Below are positions 1 to 9,006 of a stretch of 64,000 nucleotides of DNA, in pieces. The stretch's first letter is position 1, and each line of letters starts with the position of its first letter. A model generated the notes under the pieces. The model had not been told where the DNA came from. It worked only from the letters and a program-made list of their open reading frames with translations, and searched no databases. Source of the DNA: Acinetobacter lwoffii (GTDB lineage Bacteria; Pseudomonadota; Gammaproteobacteria; Pseudomonadales; Moraxellaceae); contig NZ_JALJVC010000004.1 of assembly GCF_022967985.1 (NCBI RefSeq), forward strand, positions 90,570 to 154,569. Reading direction: 5' to 3'. Made by a program: the position numbers and the translations under genes.

Positions 1-491
1 TTAAAAAAGATGATAAGAAGAAATATTATAATAATTTTAAGCACCAAAATAGTGCATATTAAAAAGTAAAAATGTAGGTCTAAAATTCAATAGCTAAAAA
101 AAACCCCAATTTTCATAGAAAATCGGGGTTTTTTCGCCAAAATTTGCGGGTAAACTAAAATATCTGCTGAGGAATAATTTAACTCGCCCTAATGCGGTGC
201 ATTATGCACCTATTTGTTGCAGGTGTAAATAGTGCAGAAAGCAAGTTTTTATATTTTTTTAGCTGCTTAAATTCCCTTGTTTTTGTAAGAATTTATAGAG
301 AGCTATGGTCACGAAAACCTGCATTAAAGGTTCAAATGAACCAACTTAAGTATCTGAAAAATAATAGATGATAAAAATTCATTAAAAACATAAGTGAAGT
401 AAGACTAAACGCTTTAAGACCATCCTGTTTTATTTGTATAATAATCAATCTATTTAGCTTTGCTTGTCATATTGGGGCGTAATACAACAGC
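1..491. other. Intergenic left edge, no gene seen
   Basis: No convincing coding region is visible here. The stretch holds a terminator hairpin (96-134) and two GTGC/GCAC dyads. GCAC-N7-GTGC at 41-55 resembles the NtrC box pattern, and a 15-bp palindrome with 7-bp arms lies at 196-210. The rest is AT-rich and probably contains the promoter of the diguanylate cyclase gene that follows. Confidence 0.5.
96..134. terminator. Hairpin terminator at left edge
   Basis: An A-run and CCCC pair with GGGG and a T-run across an inner ATTTTC/GAAAAT stem, with one A.C mismatch. It is symmetrical enough to work in both directions. It probably ends a gene lying left of the window. Confidence 0.7.
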
Positions 492-2198
492 ATGAATACC
501 TTACGCTCTGAGTGGATCAGTAAACGTTTGTACTGGTCGATGTCGATTATTATTTTATGTTTACTTTGCATCTGTATTCCCTTAATTGTGAGTAGCAGTC
601 AAAGTTATTTAAAATCCAGACAAACTTATCAACAATTGAATGCCTTACAGCAGGTCGCTGATCTGGCGAATAAAATTTCGCGTGAGCGTGCGCCTGCCAA
701 TAAAGCCATGTCCAGTTCGGTGCAGGAATTTGCCCAGCATCAGCAAGAGTTAATCAGCTATCGTCAACAGGTGGATCGGCAATTGTCCCAGACCGCGGAT
801 GTCTTGACGGAGGTCGGGTTTAACAACCTGAGTCAGCAACTTTCACAGCTTGAAAATAGTTTGAAAAAAGGACGTGCACAGGTTGATGCCTATACCCGGA
901 TGCCACGTCAGCAACGCAGTGCGCAAGAGCTTGATCAGGCAATTCTGGCCATGTTTGCTGCCTGGGAAAGTTGCCGTGAACTTTTGCGTGACGTGGCGGT
1001 GGCTTCAGATAGCTCGTCCACCCCTCTGAATAACTATATCAGCCAGATTCTATTTTTATCTGATTTGCGCGATCAGGCGGGGCGGGTTGCCTCGTCCGTC
1101 ATGGCGCATGTGACATTTGAAACGCCGCTCCCGACTGAAAATATTACCCACTCTTTACAGACCCAACATCAGGTACGTTATTTGTGGGCCTTGATTGATA
1201 CCATTCAACCTGTTCAAGATAAGACTGAGGAATTCATCCGTTTACATCGGCGGGTAGAAACGGAGTTTATTCAGCAGGGCTTACCCATTGTGAGTGAGCT
1301 GATCAGTGACAGTCTGGAACAACGTGACTACCGTTTGAGCGGAACAGAGCTGACTGAAGCGATTGTAGATAAATTTGCGACTGTGGTGGATCTGCAAACT
1401 TACCTGCTGCAATACAGCAGAGATGCGGCTATTCAAGAAATGAACAGCAATATGCAGCGTTTGATCTGGAGTGTACTGGTATCGCTGATTTCATTACTGA
1501 CCGCGATTTCAACCATGATTTTTGCACGTAAACAGGTATTCCTGCCGCTGATTCAGGCACGCCGCATGTTGTTGAGTTTGTCTAAAAACTCGGGTCGTCA
1601 AAAAATTGATATGCGGCTGCGTGAAGTGAATCATTCTGATTCTTTATTCGCTGCCATTCAGAAATTGCAACAGATGTTGCAAGAACGTGATGCGCTGGAA
1701 TTCCGTTTAAAGAATATTGCTCATTCCGATTCCTTGACCGGATTATCCAACCGTTTCGCGCTGGAAGAATATATCCGTTTTATGGAAAATCAGCCGGGTC
1801 AACTGAGCCAAACCTGTTTGATGATTATTGATATTGATCATTTTAAACAGGTGAATGATCAATATGGGCATATTATTGGCGATCAGGTGATTCAACTGGT
1901 GGCCGAACGTTTGCAAGCCAATGTCCGTGCTACAGATTTGCTGGTGCGTTATGGTGGTGATGAATTTCTGGTACTGATTGAAAATATCCAGATGGAACAG
2001 GCATTGGTTGTGGCCGATAAAATCCGGGCTGAAGTGGCTGAGCGTCATATTGTGACTGCAGCAGGAGACGAGATTCAGATTTCGGTCAGTATCGGGGTTG
2101 CCATTGGTGCCGTGTCTTGGATGGCTTTATTGTCAAATGCAGATGATGCTTTGTTTGCCGCAAAAGCCAAGGGACGCAATGCGGTGGCTGAGGTTTAG
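492..2198 (+). CDS. Membrane-anchored diguanylate cyclase (GGDEF)
   Basis: Predicted to make cyclic di-GMP from two GTP at the inner membrane. The 568-residue protein has a membrane segment near residues 14-35, a periplasmic sensor region of about 290 residues with no recognised domain, a second membrane segment near 325-348, a short linker and a C-terminal GGDEF domain. The catalytic GGDEF is intact at 488-492. An RxxD inhibitory site (R479 to D482) lies five residues before it, so the enzyme should be active and product-inhibited. No EAL domain is present. The gene stands alone, so the signal it senses cannot be inferred. Confidence 0.9.
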   Translation: MNTLRSEWISKRLYWSMSIIILCLLCICIPLIVSSSQSYLKSRQTYQQLNALQQVADLANKISRERAPANKAMSSSVQEFAQHQQELISYRQQVDRQLSQTADVLTEVGFNNLSQQLSQLENSLKKGRAQVDAYTRMPRQQRSAQELDQAILAMFAAWESCRELLRDVAVASDSSSTPLNNYISQILFLSDLRDQAGRVASSVMAHVTFETPLPTENITHSLQTQHQVRYLWALIDTIQPVQDKTEEFIRLHRRVETEFIQQGLPIVSELISDSLEQRDYRLSGTELTEAIVDKFATVVDLQTYLLQYSRDAAIQEMNSNMQRLIWSVLVSLISLLTAISTMIFARKQVFLPLIQARRMLLSLSKNSGRQKIDMRLREVNHSDSLFAAIQKLQQMLQERDALEFRLKNIAHSDSLTGLSNRFALEEYIRFMENQPGQLSQTCLMIIDIDHFKQVNDQYGHIIGDQVIQLVAERLQANVRATDLLVRYGGDEFLVLIENIQMEQALVVADKIRAEVAERHIVTAAGDEIQISVSIGVAIGAVSWMALLSNADDALFAAKAKGRNAVAEV

Positions 2199-2216
2199 TT
2201 CAAAAGACTGCTTTCT

Positions 2217-2309
2217 CTACTTTTGAATTGCACAAAAGTAGCAAAATGCCTTTGTTCGACTGATGCTAAGTCCCTTTAGCACAGTCGAACGGGCGACATC
2301 CATGTCGCC
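2217..2309. repeat. Cluster of three palindromes (REP-like)
   Basis: Three successive inverted repeats are seen. CTACTTTTG (2217-2225) pairs with 2233-2241. GTTCGACTG (2254-2262) pairs with 2282-2290 and is extended inward by TGCTAA/TTAGCA across one unpaired A. GGCGACAT (2292-2299) pairs with 2302-2309. None has a terminator T-tract. The composite looks like a dispersed intergenic palindromic element, but no second copy occurs in this window. Confidence 0.6.
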
Positions 2310-2320
2310 AGTCATGTGGT

Positions 2321-3151
2321 TTAATTTTGATGGTCTTTGGTTTTTTCGATGAGATAGTTAATAAAATTTGTGCAGGCAACAAGCATAAATTTGGCATCGA
2401 TATAAGATAGATTTGATTCATGAGGTGATCCATGTCGGATACCATTTTCATCACATGTATATGCGTACAACTTATTTAAGCTTTCCATTAAATTAGGATG
2501 AAAAGCATATTTGGTTCTGAGTTTTGGAATTGCTTTTCCTAAAGTAATTGAGTCATCTTCAAGAGTTTTCTTTGCTAAACCTTCTACAGCACTAATAGCT
2601 TCTTGCATTGATTTACTATAGTTAGGATTCTGTCGATCAGACATCAGTTTTAAAGCTTGGTTAAGATGTTGCTGAATACCTGAATATGGTTGCGAATTTT
2701 TTAAAGCTTCTTCAATGGATTGAATTTCTTGTTCTGAAGTGATTTCTGTAATTTGTTGATTAATAATTCGGTAGGCCGAGTTCTCTTGATCTAATATCTT
2801 GTTAATCTCCTCAATAAATATTTTCTGTAGTTCAGAATATTCTTCGCTATACAAAATAATAATTTCTTCAATTAAATCGTAAATACCGAACCATTCTTCT
2901 TGTAAGAAAAATCTTTTAAGCTGATTAACTGCTTCATTGGGAGGAAACGGAAATACATCAGTTTGTTGTTTATAAAAATCTCGCCAAATCAAATGAACTG
3001 AGTAACTGAAAAAGTTAATGTCACTCAAATAATAGGTATAAAAGTTATCATATATACATGACCAAATTCTATTTTTTAAATCCTGATTTATCGATTCTTT
3101 CTGAATAATCTCACGAACTGGTTTATATCCATATCTTTCTGAAAAGCGCAT
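2321..3151 (-). CDS. AbiJ_N4/HEPN-type abortive-infection candidate
   Basis: Likely a lone phage-defence or toxin-like protein of 276 residues. The N-terminus (MRFSERYGYKPVREIIQ) fits the AbiJ N-terminal domain type 4. The C-terminal half resembles the helical domain of AbiJ-like proteins and carries R239-HGSP-H244, which fits the HEPN ribonuclease pattern R-x4-6-H. An RNA-cleaving role is inferred from the family, not shown. The gene is AT-rich compared with its neighbours, has no partner gene, and sits between two palindromic repeats. That fits an acquired cassette placed between the cyclase gene and uvrA. Confidence 0.7.
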   Translation of the reverse strand: MRFSERYGYKPVREIIQKESINQDLKNRIWSCIYDNFYTYYLSDINFFSYSVHLIWRDFYKQQTDVFPFPPNEAVNQLKRFFLQEEWFGIYDLIEEIIILYSEEYSELQKIFIEEINKILDQENSAYRIINQQITEITSEQEIQSIEEALKNSQPYSGIQQHLNQALKLMSDRQNPNYSKSMQEAISAVEGLAKKTLEDDSITLGKAIPKLRTKYAFHPNLMESLNKLYAYTCDENGIRHGSPHESNLSYIDAKFMLVACTNFINYLIEKTKDHQN

Positions 3152-3192
3152 TTTCTTCCCCCAAACAAATTTAAGAATATATTTATTTTTTT

Positions 3193-3264
3193 AATTCACC
3201 CTAACCCTCCTTTATGAAAGGAGGGTATTCTTCCTCTTTATCAAAAAGGAGGCTAGGGGAGATT
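3193..3264. repeat. 72-bp imperfect palindromic element
   Basis: The stretch is an imperfect palindrome over its whole length. It begins AATTCACCCTAACCCTCC and ends GGAGGCTAGGGGAGATT. It contains a smaller perfect hairpin, CCCTCCTTT-atg-AAAGGAGGG. It ends two bases from the uvrA stop codon, so it may also form the 3' end of the uvrA transcript. Size and form suggest a dispersed intergenic repeat. Confidence 0.6.
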
Positions 3265-3266
3265 CC

Positions 3267-6098
3267 TTATTTCAATAACGGCTTTAAGAACCGCGCGGTA
3301 TGCGAAGTCTTACTCTTTGCCACTTCTTCAGGCGTACCTTCCGCGATAATCATACCACCACCTGAACCACCTTCAGGACCTAAGTCCACGATCCAGTCCG
3401 CAGTCTTAATCACATCCAGGTTATGCTCAATCACCACAATGGTATTGCCCTTGTCACGGAGCTGATGCAGGATATCCAGCAATTTGGCAATATCATGGAA
3501 ATGCAGACCCGTGGTCGGTTCATCCAGAATATACAGGGTTTGACCGGTATCGCGTTTGGCCAGTTCACGTGCCAGTTTGACACGCTGCGCTTCACCACCG
3601 GAAAGCGTGGTCGCAGACTGACCCAGACGGATATAGCCCAAACCGACCTGATGTAATGTTTCCAGACGACGGTGAATGACAGGAATTGCATCAAAGAAAT
3701 GCATCGCATCCTCAACGGTCATCTGCAACACATCAGAAATATTTTTGCCCTTATAGTTCACTTCCAGCGTTTCACGGTTATAACGTTTACCATGACAGGC
3801 ATCACAAGGCACATACATATCTGGCAGGAAATGCATCGCTACCTTGATCATGCCGTCGCCTTCACAGGCTTCACAGCGCCCACCTTTCACGTTAAAGGAG
3901 AAACGACCCGCGGCATAACCACGTGCTTTGGCTTCCTGAGTTTGGGAAAACAGCTCACGAATCGGGGTAAATAGACCGGTATAAGTCGCCGGATTAGAAC
4001 GTGGGGTTCGTCCAATCGGACTCTGGTCAATATCGACGACTTTGTCAAGGAACTGCAAGCCATCAATCGATTCAAATTTTTCCGACGTTAAGGTGGTTGC
4101 ACCATTCAGCTGGGTTGCCGCCAAAGGTAACAAGGTCCGGTTAATCAAGGTCGATTTACCCGAACCAGATACCCCGGTGACACAGGTCATAATGCCCAAC
4201 GGAATGGTCAGATCGACTTTTTTCAGGTTATGCCCGGATGCCCCCATCAGCTTGATCTGTTCCTCAGGCTTAGGCGGTTGAATCCGTTTTTTCGGGACTT
4301 CAATTTTTAACTTGCCAGATAAATATTTTCCGGTCAGCGAGTCAGGATTGGCCAGAATTTCATCATAAGTCCCTTCGGCAATCACATGCCCACCATGCAC
4401 ACCGGCACCCGGACCGATATCAATAATATGATCGGCGGCACGAATCGCATCTTCATCATGCTCGACCACCAAGACGGTATTGCCCAGATCACGCAGACGG
4501 ATCAGGGTCTGTAACAGACGGTCGTTATCACGTTGATGCAAACCAATTGATGGTTCATCCAGCACATACATGACGCCCATCAAACCGGCACCGATCTGCG
4601 AGGCCAGACGAATTCGCTGCGCTTCACCACCAGACAGAGTTTCAGCTGAACGTGACAGGCTGAGATAGTTCAGGCCGACCGAAACCAGAAAGTGCAGACG
4701 TTCACGGATTTCCTTGAAAATCTTGTCAGCGATTTCACCACGTGCACCTTCCAGATGAATACCTTGATAATAGCTTTCAGCATCGCCAATCGACATACGG
4801 GTAATGTCAGCAATGGTCTTGTCCAGAATTTTCACGTTACGCGAAATTTCATTCAGACGTGAACCATCACAGGCATCACAGGCAGCATTGGATAAATATT
4901 GCGCCAGATCATCACGGACATAATTACTTTCAGTTTCACGATAACGGCGTTCCAGATGCGGCAAAATTCCTTCAAAAGGAATGACCCGATTATGGCGACG
5001 ACCACGCTCATCGATATAGCTCAGATCAATTTTTTCTTTGCCGGTGCCGTACAGAAATTTTTTCTTGGTATCGGCATCCAGTTCATTCCACGGCGTTTCT
5101 AGCGAAAAACCGAAATGCTCGGCGACTTTCTGGATCATGCTGTAATAGTAAGGACGCTGACGGTCCCAACCACGAATCGCGCCTTGGCTAACGCTGACCT
5201 CAGGATTAGGAATCAGTTTGTCGGCACTGAAATGGCTGCGGGTCCCTAGACCATCACAGACCGGACAGGCACCAAAAGGATTGTTGAATGAAAACAGGCG
5301 TGGTTCCAGTTCAGCCACTGCACGGTCACATTCCGGGCAGGAGTGTTTGGCTGAAAACACACGATCGTTATGCTCGCCCTTCATCCAGGATAAAATCGCG
5401 ATATCACCGCCGAGACGTAACGCGGTTTCAAAACTTTCGGCAATACGGTTACCCAGATCGTCACGAACCTTAAAGCGGTCGACCACCACTTCAATGGTAT
5501 GTTTTTTCTTTTTATCCAGCTCAGGTGGCGGATCAATTTCCATGATCTCGCCATCCACACGGGCGCGGACAAAACCCTGACTTTGCAGCTGTTCAAACAG
5601 CGCTGTATATTCACCTTTACGTTCACGCACCACCGGTGCTAACAATAACAGCGCAGTGCCTTCTTCCAGTGTTTTGACTGCATCGACCATTTCAGTGACC
5701 GTTTGTGCCACCATCGGCAGGTCATGTTCTGGACAATAAGGCGTTCCGACCCGTGCATAGAGTAGACGTAAATAGTCATAAATTTCAGTAATGGTGCCTA
5801 CAGTAGAACGTGGGTTATGGCTGGTAGATTTCTGTTCAATAGCAATCGCTGGACTCAAGCCTTCAATCGAATCCACTTCCGGTTTTTCCATCTGGGAGAG
5901 GAACTGGCGGGCATAGGCAGACAGCGATTCCACATAACGGCGCTGACCTTCGGCATATAAGGTATCAAAGGCAAGCGAGGACTTTCCTGAACCAGACAGT
6001 CCCGTAATCACCACAAACTTGTCGCGTGGTATATCAAGGTTCACATTTTTCAGGTTATGGGTACGTGCGCCTCGAATACGGATGTGGCTTTGGCTCAT
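3267..6098 (-). CDS. uvrA: Excinuclease ABC subunit A
   Basis: Damage-recognition ATPase of nucleotide excision repair, acting with UvrB and with UvrC (encoded at 43697-45496). At 943 residues it is the usual family length. It has two ABC ATPase modules, with Walker A motifs GLSGSGKSS near residue 34 and GVSGSGKST near residue 645, and two LSGGEAQR signatures. The Cys-rich zinc modules CPEC...CPVC and CEAC...CDAC are intact. I saw no LexA-type operator upstream, in line with the absence of a classical LexA in Acinetobacter. It is transcribed alone. Confidence 0.98.
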   Translation of the reverse strand: MSQSHIRIRGARTHNLKNVNLDIPRDKFVVITGLSGSGKSSLAFDTLYAEGQRRYVESLSAYARQFLSQMEKPEVDSIEGLSPAIAIEQKSTSHNPRSTVGTITEIYDYLRLLYARVGTPYCPEHDLPMVAQTVTEMVDAVKTLEEGTALLLLAPVVRERKGEYTALFEQLQSQGFVRARVDGEIMEIDPPPELDKKKKHTIEVVVDRFKVRDDLGNRIAESFETALRLGGDIAILSWMKGEHNDRVFSAKHSCPECDRAVAELEPRLFSFNNPFGACPVCDGLGTRSHFSADKLIPNPEVSVSQGAIRGWDRQRPYYYSMIQKVAEHFGFSLETPWNELDADTKKKFLYGTGKEKIDLSYIDERGRRHNRVIPFEGILPHLERRYRETESNYVRDDLAQYLSNAACDACDGSRLNEISRNVKILDKTIADITRMSIGDAESYYQGIHLEGARGEIADKIFKEIRERLHFLVSVGLNYLSLSRSAETLSGGEAQRIRLASQIGAGLMGVMYVLDEPSIGLHQRDNDRLLQTLIRLRDLGNTVLVVEHDEDAIRAADHIIDIGPGAGVHGGHVIAEGTYDEILANPDSLTGKYLSGKLKIEVPKKRIQPPKPEEQIKLMGASGHNLKKVDLTIPLGIMTCVTGVSGSGKSTLINRTLLPLAATQLNGATTLTSEKFESIDGLQFLDKVVDIDQSPIGRTPRSNPATYTGLFTPIRELFSQTQEAKARGYAAGRFSFNVKGGRCEACEGDGMIKVAMHFLPDMYVPCDACHGKRYNRETLEVNYKGKNISDVLQMTVEDAMHFFDAIPVIHRRLETLHQVGLGYIRLGQSATTLSGGEAQRVKLARELAKRDTGQTLYILDEPTTGLHFHDIAKLLDILHQLRDKGNTIVVIEHNLDVIKTADWIVDLGPEGGSGGGMIIAEGTPEEVAKSKTSHTARFLKPLLK

Positions 6099-6279
6099 GC
6101 AAGGATCCTAGAATATTCATCAAAAACCCTTATATGATACCGGATGAAAAATGTTCAAGTGCAAATAAAAGTATTTTAAACGTCAAGTTATGTCGGTGAT
6201 TGGTCAATTCATCACAACATTAACAAACGCAGTAGTCGATTGCCTAAATATTCACAATGATCATGTACAAGGCCAATAC

Positions 6280-6648
6280 CTAATAAGCCATTGCATAATG
6301 GCGTTCAAAGATAGACTCGATCTCTTCAAAGCAGCGTTCACGTGACACATCATGATGCAGACGTGCATAAAAATTGACTTCATTTTCCAGAATGTGCAGG
6401 AAGTCCTCATAGTCTTTTTGGAAAAAATCCAGGTCGAGCAAATCGTTACGTCGCGCCTGATGACAGCGATACTTTTCAATAAATTTCAGCAGATGTTTCT
6501 GGATATGCGTGTTGGTATGGTAAATCAGATAAGTCGCTGCCGAGCTACAATCTGGACAGCCTTGTTCCAAATAGATTTCTTCATTATTGAGCCAGCAACA
6601 TTGCAGGGTAAAAAATGCCCGAATCGCTTCGGTGCCTAAAGTGTGCAT
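6280..6648 (-). CDS. Unknown protein preceded by a Fur-box-like site
   Basis: A 122-residue soluble protein with no family I recognise. It is helical in appearance, acidic towards the end, and has several Cys and His residues, including a CC pair, a CPDC motif (possible metal or redox site) and YHTNTH. AGAGG lies about nine bases before the ATG, supporting this start. A Fur-box-like dyad at 6684-6698 lies just upstream, so the gene is probably repressed when iron is plentiful. Function is unknown; an iron-homeostasis role is inferred only from the site. Confidence 0.65.
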   Translation of the reverse strand: MHTLGTEAIRAFFTLQCCWLNNEEIYLEQGCPDCSSAATYLIYHTNTHIQKHLLKFIEKYRCHQARRNDLLDLDFFQKDYEDFLHILENEVNFYARLHHDVSRERCFEEIESIFERHYAMAY

Positions 6649-6683
6649 ATCATCTGCCTCTTTCCGGGATTGATTTTATTAAT

Positions 6684-6698
6684 TGATAATTATTCTCA
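6684..6698 (-). promoter_or_regulatory. Fur box candidate
   Basis: TGATAAT-T-ATTCTCA is a 7-1-7 inverted repeat matching at six of seven positions, close to the classical Fur core. It lies about 36 bases before the start of the minus-strand gene at 6280-6648. Confidence 0.6.
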
Positions 6699-6828
6699 AT
6701 TATTGTTCGGCAATTTGGGGCTTATAGCTAGGTCTAGCGTACCGGCCAGTTCTATCCTTGTTTTTTTCAGACTAAGCCGTTTTTATGATCGGTTTATGAC
6801 AGTAGAAATTTTTTGATCAGCTATAACC

Positions 6829-6857
6829 AAAAAGCCCTGTCTTAAACAGGGCTTTTT
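6829..6857. terminator. Terminator after tenA
   Basis: AAAGCCCTGT and ACAGGGCTTT form a 10-bp stem with T-runs on either side. It lies 14 bases past the tenA stop and could act in both directions. Confidence 0.8.
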
Positions 6858-6870
6858 TTATTCGTCCGTC

Positions 6871-7542
6871 TTATTCATCCAGACCAGGCCACTGGCGTTG
6901 CTCAAAGGCACTGTCCCAGAACAACCATTCCAGACGGGCCGCATGCGTATAAGCTGCATGCATTTTTTCTAGTGTATCGGCATCAACACGCGCCGCAACA
7001 CGGTCAACGGTCGCAATCACATTCCGCACCGCAGTGTGGAATTCCTCTCCTGAATAGGTATCCACCCAGGCTTGATACGGATTATTCGGCGCAGAGTTGT
7101 CGACAATATCTTTGCCAACTTCGGCATAAATCCAGAAACAAGGCAGCAACGAGGCCAGCACCACCGGGTAGCTTTCTGACCAGGCGGTCGAAGTCAGATA
7201 AGAGGTATAGTGATGACACGCCAGAGTCAGCGGGGTATTTTCAAACTGCTCTTTGCTAATGCCGAAATCCTGCATAAAGCCATCATGCAGGCTACGTTCC
7301 ACCACAATCGCAATTTTGGCTGCCTCGGTAAACTGAATTACATCGTCCGCTTCAAAAGCTTTGGCGGCACACACGGCCAGTGCACGGCCATAGGCCAGTA
7401 AATAATGCGCATCCTGAATCACATAATGACTAAAGGCTTCGCGGCTTAAAGTACCTTGCGCCAGTTGCTGATTAAAGGGCAGGGCCAGGGTCTTCTGATA
7501 AAGTCCGAGATTACGTTGCCATACCTCTTGTGAAAAACTCAT
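6871..7542 (-). CDS. tenA: TenA family thiaminase II (aminopyrimidine hydrolase)
   Basis: Cytosolic enzyme that hydrolyses aminopyrimidine thiamine-breakdown products so that the pyrimidine can be salvaged. The 223-residue length is normal. It is all-helical, with DAHYLLAYGRAL near residue 44, LLPCFWIYAEVG near 135 (the Cys fits the TenA nucleophile) and the conserved Glu in SGEEFHTAV near 180. It is not next to other thi genes. No TPP riboswitch motif is visible between it and the divergent DUF475 gene. Confidence 0.9.
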   Translation of the reverse strand: MSFSQEVWQRNLGLYQKTLALPFNQQLAQGTLSREAFSHYVIQDAHYLLAYGRALAVCAAKAFEADDVIQFTEAAKIAIVVERSLHDGFMQDFGISKEQFENTPLTLACHHYTSYLTSTAWSESYPVVLASLLPCFWIYAEVGKDIVDNSAPNNPYQAWVDTYSGEEFHTAVRNVIATVDRVAARVDADTLEKMHAAYTHAARLEWLFWDSAFEQRQWPGLDE

Positions 7543-7764
7543 GCTGAAAATCCTTCGCAGTTCAAGTTAAACCATGCGGCACTATAGCAAAGATCGGGCT
7601 GTTTAAAAGATCGGCAAATTTTAAAAACAGAAAATAAGATAAAACAGCTCAGGAAGTGCTTTGGTTTATGCGCTAAAAGTTTCATAATTAGCTTAACTTT
7701 TCCTATTCGTATTGCTGCTCTCTCGCAGCCATACATTTATTTAATTTATCCAAGGTCGTTGTGT

Positions 7765-8853
7765 ATGTTGAAACATTTTGGTTTCTCGATTGCATTTTCG
7801 ATCGTGTGTCTTGGTTTGTCTGCGTATTGGGGTTATACCCATGGTCCTGACGCAGGCCTGCAAACCATGCTCACAGCGCTGACCATTACCGCTATTCTGG
7901 CGATTATGGAAGTGTCGTTGTCCTTTGATAACGCGGTTGTCAATGCCTCAGTCCTACGGGGTTGGGATCATTTCTGGAAAATGCTGTTCCTGACAGTCGG
8001 TATTCTGATTGCAGTCTTCGGGATGCGCCTGATCTTCCCGGTGGTCATTGTTGCAGTGACTGCAGACCTGGGCTTTATGGAAGTGGTACGTCTGGCCCTG
8101 AATGATCCGAAAGAATATTCAGCACGTTTAATGGCACATCATCCTGAGATTGCTGCTTTTGGTGGTGCTTTCCTGTTGATGGTGTTCCTGAACTTCTTCC
8201 TGGATGAAGAAAAAGATACGCACTGGTTCAGACGGGTGGAACGCCGTCTGTCTAATTTGGCCAATGTGCCGGCAATGTCGGTGTTTATTGCACTGGTGGC
8301 CTTGTTAATCATGGCAGCCAATGTCGATGAAGCTAAGCGTCTGGCAGTGACTATGGCGGGGATCTGGGGCATCGTGATTTATATCGGGGTGCAGGTTCTG
8401 AGCCATATGCTCGGTGGTGAACCGGAAGTCGATGAAGAAGGTAATGCCATTCGTCATGATGAAAACGGCGTACCAACGGGTGTAGTGAAAGCCGGTATTG
8501 GTGGTTTCCTCTATCTAGAAGTCCTGGATGCCTCTTTCAGTTTTGATGGCGTGATCGGTGCCTTTGCGATTACCTCAGACGTGGTCATCATCATGCTTGG
8601 TCTGGCAATTGGTGCGATCTTTGTCCGTTCAATGACGATTTATCTGGTTGAGCAGGGCACATTGGATGCTTATATCTACCTGGAACATGGTGCGCATTAT
8701 GCCATCGGTGCACTGGCTTTCATTATGATTGCCAGCGGAACCGGTCTGCATGTGCCAGAAGTGGTAACCGGTCTGATCGGTGTAGCCTTTATTGTCTGGG
8801 CAGTATTTGCCTCGATTCAATACAAAAAGCGTCAGGCGGCTTTAGACAAATAA
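7765..8853 (+). CDS. DUF475 / TerC-like integral membrane protein
   Basis: A 362-residue inner-membrane protein with about nine hydrophobic segments. It carries LSFDNAVVNASVLRG near residue 50 and a second SFDGVIGAFAIT near 255. These paired acidic motifs in membrane helices are typical of DUF475, a relative of TerC transporters. TerC relatives are linked to metal-ion export, but the substrate here is unknown. ATG at 7765 is preferred over the TTG six bases earlier. No Mn-riboswitch motif is seen upstream. Confidence 0.88.
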   Translation: MLKHFGFSIAFSIVCLGLSAYWGYTHGPDAGLQTMLTALTITAILAIMEVSLSFDNAVVNASVLRGWDHFWKMLFLTVGILIAVFGMRLIFPVVIVAVTADLGFMEVVRLALNDPKEYSARLMAHHPEIAAFGGAFLLMVFLNFFLDEEKDTHWFRRVERRLSNLANVPAMSVFIALVALLIMAANVDEAKRLAVTMAGIWGIVIYIGVQVLSHMLGGEPEVDEEGNAIRHDENGVPTGVVKAGIGGFLYLEVLDASFSFDGVIGAFAITSDVVIIMLGLAIGAIFVRSMTIYLVEQGTLDAYIYLEHGAHYAIGALAFIMIASGTGLHVPEVVTGLIGVAFIVWAVFASIQYKKRQAALDK

Positions 8854-8870
8854 AGCGCTGTTCCTGAATA

Positions 8871-8896
8871 AAAAGCGTAGCTCCGGCTGCGCTTTT
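8871..8896 (+). terminator. Terminator after DUF475 gene
   Basis: AAAAGCG and CGCTTTT form a stem with an inner AG/CT pair, followed by a T-run. Confidence 0.75.
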
Positions 8897-9006
8897 TTGT
8901 TTTTAGATTGGCATCATCTTTATTTCAAATAAAATTCATGTCTTATTAATGAGCTGAATGTCCTATAATCTGGGCTCCAGATTAATTAACCCAATCGCCA
9001 TAATTT

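Noticed and set aside
6099..6279. LexA box before uvrA
   Set aside because: No CTG-N10-CAG-type operator is visible, and the genus lacks a classical LexA.
7543..7764. TPP or manganese riboswitch between tenA and the DUF475 gene
   Set aside because: Neither the THI-box motif nor the yybP-ykoY core is present on either strand.
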